NCBI GenBank assembly: GCA_036564195.1
Contig: DATCLA010000252.1
Coordinates: 1-15,732, forward strand
Length of the DNA: 15,732 nucleotides
Source of the DNA: DATCLA01 sp036564195
GTDB taxonomy: Bacteria > Bacillota > UBA4882 > UBA8346
Direction: 5' to 3'
Below the pieces are notes generated by a model that was not told where the DNA came from, did not search any database, and saw only the letters and a list, made by a program, of their open reading frames with translations. Of the stretch, positions 14,722 to 15,732 are shown piece by piece; positions within the stretch are counted from its first letter, which is position 1; every line of letters starts with the position of its first letter. Both the position numbers and the translations under genes were made by a program.

Positions 14722-14770
14722 TGTAAACTTCTACAGGTTAAACTGCAAATCCTTTATTTTAAGGCCAAAA

Positions 14771-15499
14771 TTACATGCTTTCAATCTGTTTAATCCGTTC
14801 ACTGGTAGGCGGATGGGTGCTCACCAACTGCAGGATCGGAAAATCACTGCCGGAACCATATTTCTGCTCCAACTTGCGTAAGAAATTAACAAAATCGACC
14901 TTAGAATATCCGACGGCAGTCATAAATTGCACGGCATAGCGATCCGCTTCAAACTCAGCACTGCGACTGTATCCTTTTTGGGCTAAGCCCAGCGCCACAG
15001 CTCCGATTTGAGCTAACCGGTCAGAATCATCGTACTTGTTGGCGACTATCGACAGTGCGATTGTAAACCCAACTGCCCGGATTACTGCATTAATTCCGTG
15101 TTTCCGGTCAACGTGGGCGATTTCATGGCCTAATACTCCAGCTAGTTCCCCTTCACTTGCGACGCAATCCAACAATTCGGTATTGACAAAGATGTAACCA
15201 CCAGGTAAGGCAAAAGCGTTTACCTCCGGATCCTCAAGTACCGTTAAGGAATATTGGATCTCATTATTACGGCTGGAACATTGAACCAACCGTTTAAACA
15301 GGTTATTGATGGAGTTGGCTTGAGCTGGCGGCAAATTAACCACCCGTTTTTCACGAACCATCTGTTGATAACTGCTGAAGCCGATCTCCTTCTCTACCTT
15401 CACTAAAAATGACTCGGCGCTGACCGGTGCCATCCAAAAACAAGCCGTGGTGATGGCGATTACCAATATAAAGAATGTAATTCTACCTGATTTTGACAT
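14771..15499 (-). CDS. Exported M48-family zinc metalloprotease
   Basis: A 242-residue peptidase of the M48 family. Residues 1-28 form a signal peptide or membrane anchor (basic start, hydrophobic 8-26, APVSA before a possible cleavage site), so it acts outside the cytoplasmic membrane. The zinc motif HEIAH (H125, E126, H129) and downstream AEFEAD, with E182 as likely third ligand, are intact. NAFALPGGYIFV (94-105) and the C-terminal STHPPTSERI are also family marks. Relatives include BepA- and Oma1-type quality-control proteases. The substrate here is unknown, and there is no TPR domain. ATG at 15499 is preceded by GGGGTG. The stop is 80 bases before mutS, so partial co-transcription with mutS is possible. 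Confidence 0.93.
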   Translation of the reverse strand: MSKSGRITFFILVIAITTACFWMAPVSAESFLVKVEKEIGFSSYQQMVREKRVVNLPPAQANSINNLFKRLVQCSSRNNEIQYSLTVLEDPEVNAFALPGGYIFVNTELLDCVASEGELAGVLGHEIAHVDRKHGINAVIRAVGFTIALSIVANKYDDSDRLAQIGAVALGLAQKGYSRSAEFEADRYAVQFMTAVGYSKVDFVNFLRKLEQKYGSGSDFPILQLVSTHPPTSERIKQIESM

Positions 15500-15556
15500 T
15501 TAGGCACCCCGGTTTTAGAAATATTAGACCTTTAAACCTATTCGAAATTTCAACCC

Positions 15557-15615
15557 AAAAACCTGCCAATCCCTGAATCATTTAGTTTGTAATTAAATTC
15601 AGGTCATGTAGCAGG
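15557..15615 (-). terminator. Nested hairpin with T-run, minus strand
   Basis: On the minus strand an outer stem CCTGC/GCAGG (15615-15611 with 15566-15562) encloses a 7-bp stem CCTGAAT/ATTCAGG (15603-15597 with 15578-15572) and is followed directly by TTTTT (15561-15557). It could end transcription of a gene beyond the right edge, or act as an attenuator in the leader of the M48 gene. The internal loops weaken it. Confidence 0.4.
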
Positions 15616-15651
15616 ACCCACTTCAGTCAGTTTTTGCTGGGTCCGTTTTTT
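15614..15651 (+). terminator. Intrinsic terminator pointing to the right
   Basis: GGACCCA (15614-15620) pairs perfectly with TGGGTCC (15638-15644) around a 17-base loop and is followed by gTTTTTT (15645-15651). This is the best classical terminator in the window, yet every gene to its left for more than 12 kb is on the other strand. No plus-strand gene that it would serve is visible. Confidence 0.55.
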
Positions 15652-15679
15652 CATCCCATTGGCAACGGCTGATAATCTT

Positions 15680-15732
15680 TTAAATAACATTGTCGCTTTC
15701 ATCTACTTTAAAGGCGAAGCTATGTTTAGCCC
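15680..15732 (-). CDS. Possible C-terminal end of a further minus-strand gene
   Basis: One minus-strand frame is open from the window edge for 16 codons to TAA at 15680 and would end in a mixed charged/hydrophobic peptide (AFKVDESDNVI). Another frame is open for only 9 codons to a TAG. Sixteen codons are too few to identify a product or to be sure it is coding. Confidence 0.25.
   Translation of the reverse strand, partial: AKHSFAFKVDESDNVI

Noticed and set aside
15494..15530. Plus-strand promoter (TTGACA at the start of the M48 gene) for a small RNA
   Set aside because: TTGACA is present, but no -10 box occurs 16-18 bases downstream, so the source of any plus-strand RNA remains unknown.
15480..15600. 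Riboswitch or T-box in the leader of the M48 gene
   Set aside because: I looked for T-box, cyclic-di-GMP and other known leader motifs on both strands and saw none of their conserved cores. Only hairpins can be supported.
15604..15702. A 32-codon minus-strand reading frame starting with ATG at 15702 (MKATMLFKRLSAV...)
   Set aside because: It contains the GGACCCA/TGGGTCC hairpin, has no good ribosome site, and overlaps the possible end of an upstream gene. It looks like chance; conservation would be needed to revive it.

Overview
This window reads as ordinary chromosome from a Gram-positive bacterium of the Bacillota (Firmicutes). The evidence is a lexA gene divergent from a small yneA-type LysM gene across Bacillus-type SOS boxes, an endonuclease-type MutL with no sign of MutH, the order mutS-mutL-miaA-hfq, and the nearby YnbB-like PLP enzyme. 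dapF fits an organism that makes meso-diaminopimelate. I cannot name the genus. Nothing here looks like a phage, insertion sequence, CRISPR array, tRNA or rRNA. Twelve of the thirteen clear genes lie on the minus strand; only lexA is on the plus strand.

Layout, left to right. (1) 1-1544, minus: 5' part of a secreted nucleotidase/cyclic phosphodiesterase, cut by the window edge, with an odd domain order in which a C-terminal-type domain comes before the metallophosphatase domain. (2) 1545-1797: non-coding, with a strong hairpin and a promoter-like site. (3) 1798-2923: the SOS control module. yneA (minus) and lexA (plus) diverge over about 175 bases holding three LexA boxes placed on the two promoters. 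(4) 2903-5628, minus: a tightly packed cluster transcribed in the order zinc-ribbon membrane protein, HEAT-repeat protein, MgtC/SapB-family membrane protein, surE. Its last gene overlaps the end of lexA tail-to-tail. (5) 5796-14690, minus: a long operon-like run transcribed mutS, mutL, miaA, hfq, dapF, a prephenate-dehydratase-family gene and a methionine gamma-lyase-family PLP enzyme. (6) 14771-15499, minus: an exported M48 metalloprotease upstream of mutS. (7) 15500-15732: non-coding DNA with hairpins facing opposite directions, and possibly the last codons of another minus-strand gene.

Together: mismatch repair (MutS finds the mismatch, MutL nicks), tRNA modification (MiaA), RNA-binding regulation (Hfq) and amino-acid or cell-wall metabolism (DapF, PheA-like, YnbB-like) share one transcription direction with short gaps or overlaps, so co-transcription is likely. 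The lexA/yneA pair links DNA damage to a division block. The zinc-ribbon/HEAT/MgtC/SurE cluster is the least understood part; its overlapping frames suggest coupled expression of a membrane-associated function I cannot name.

Most of the window is recognisable core genome. The observations most worth following are the rearranged nucleotidase, the altered signature motifs of the PheA-like protein, the four-gene HEAT/MgtC cluster, the arrangement of the three SOS boxes, and the paired hairpins near the right edge.
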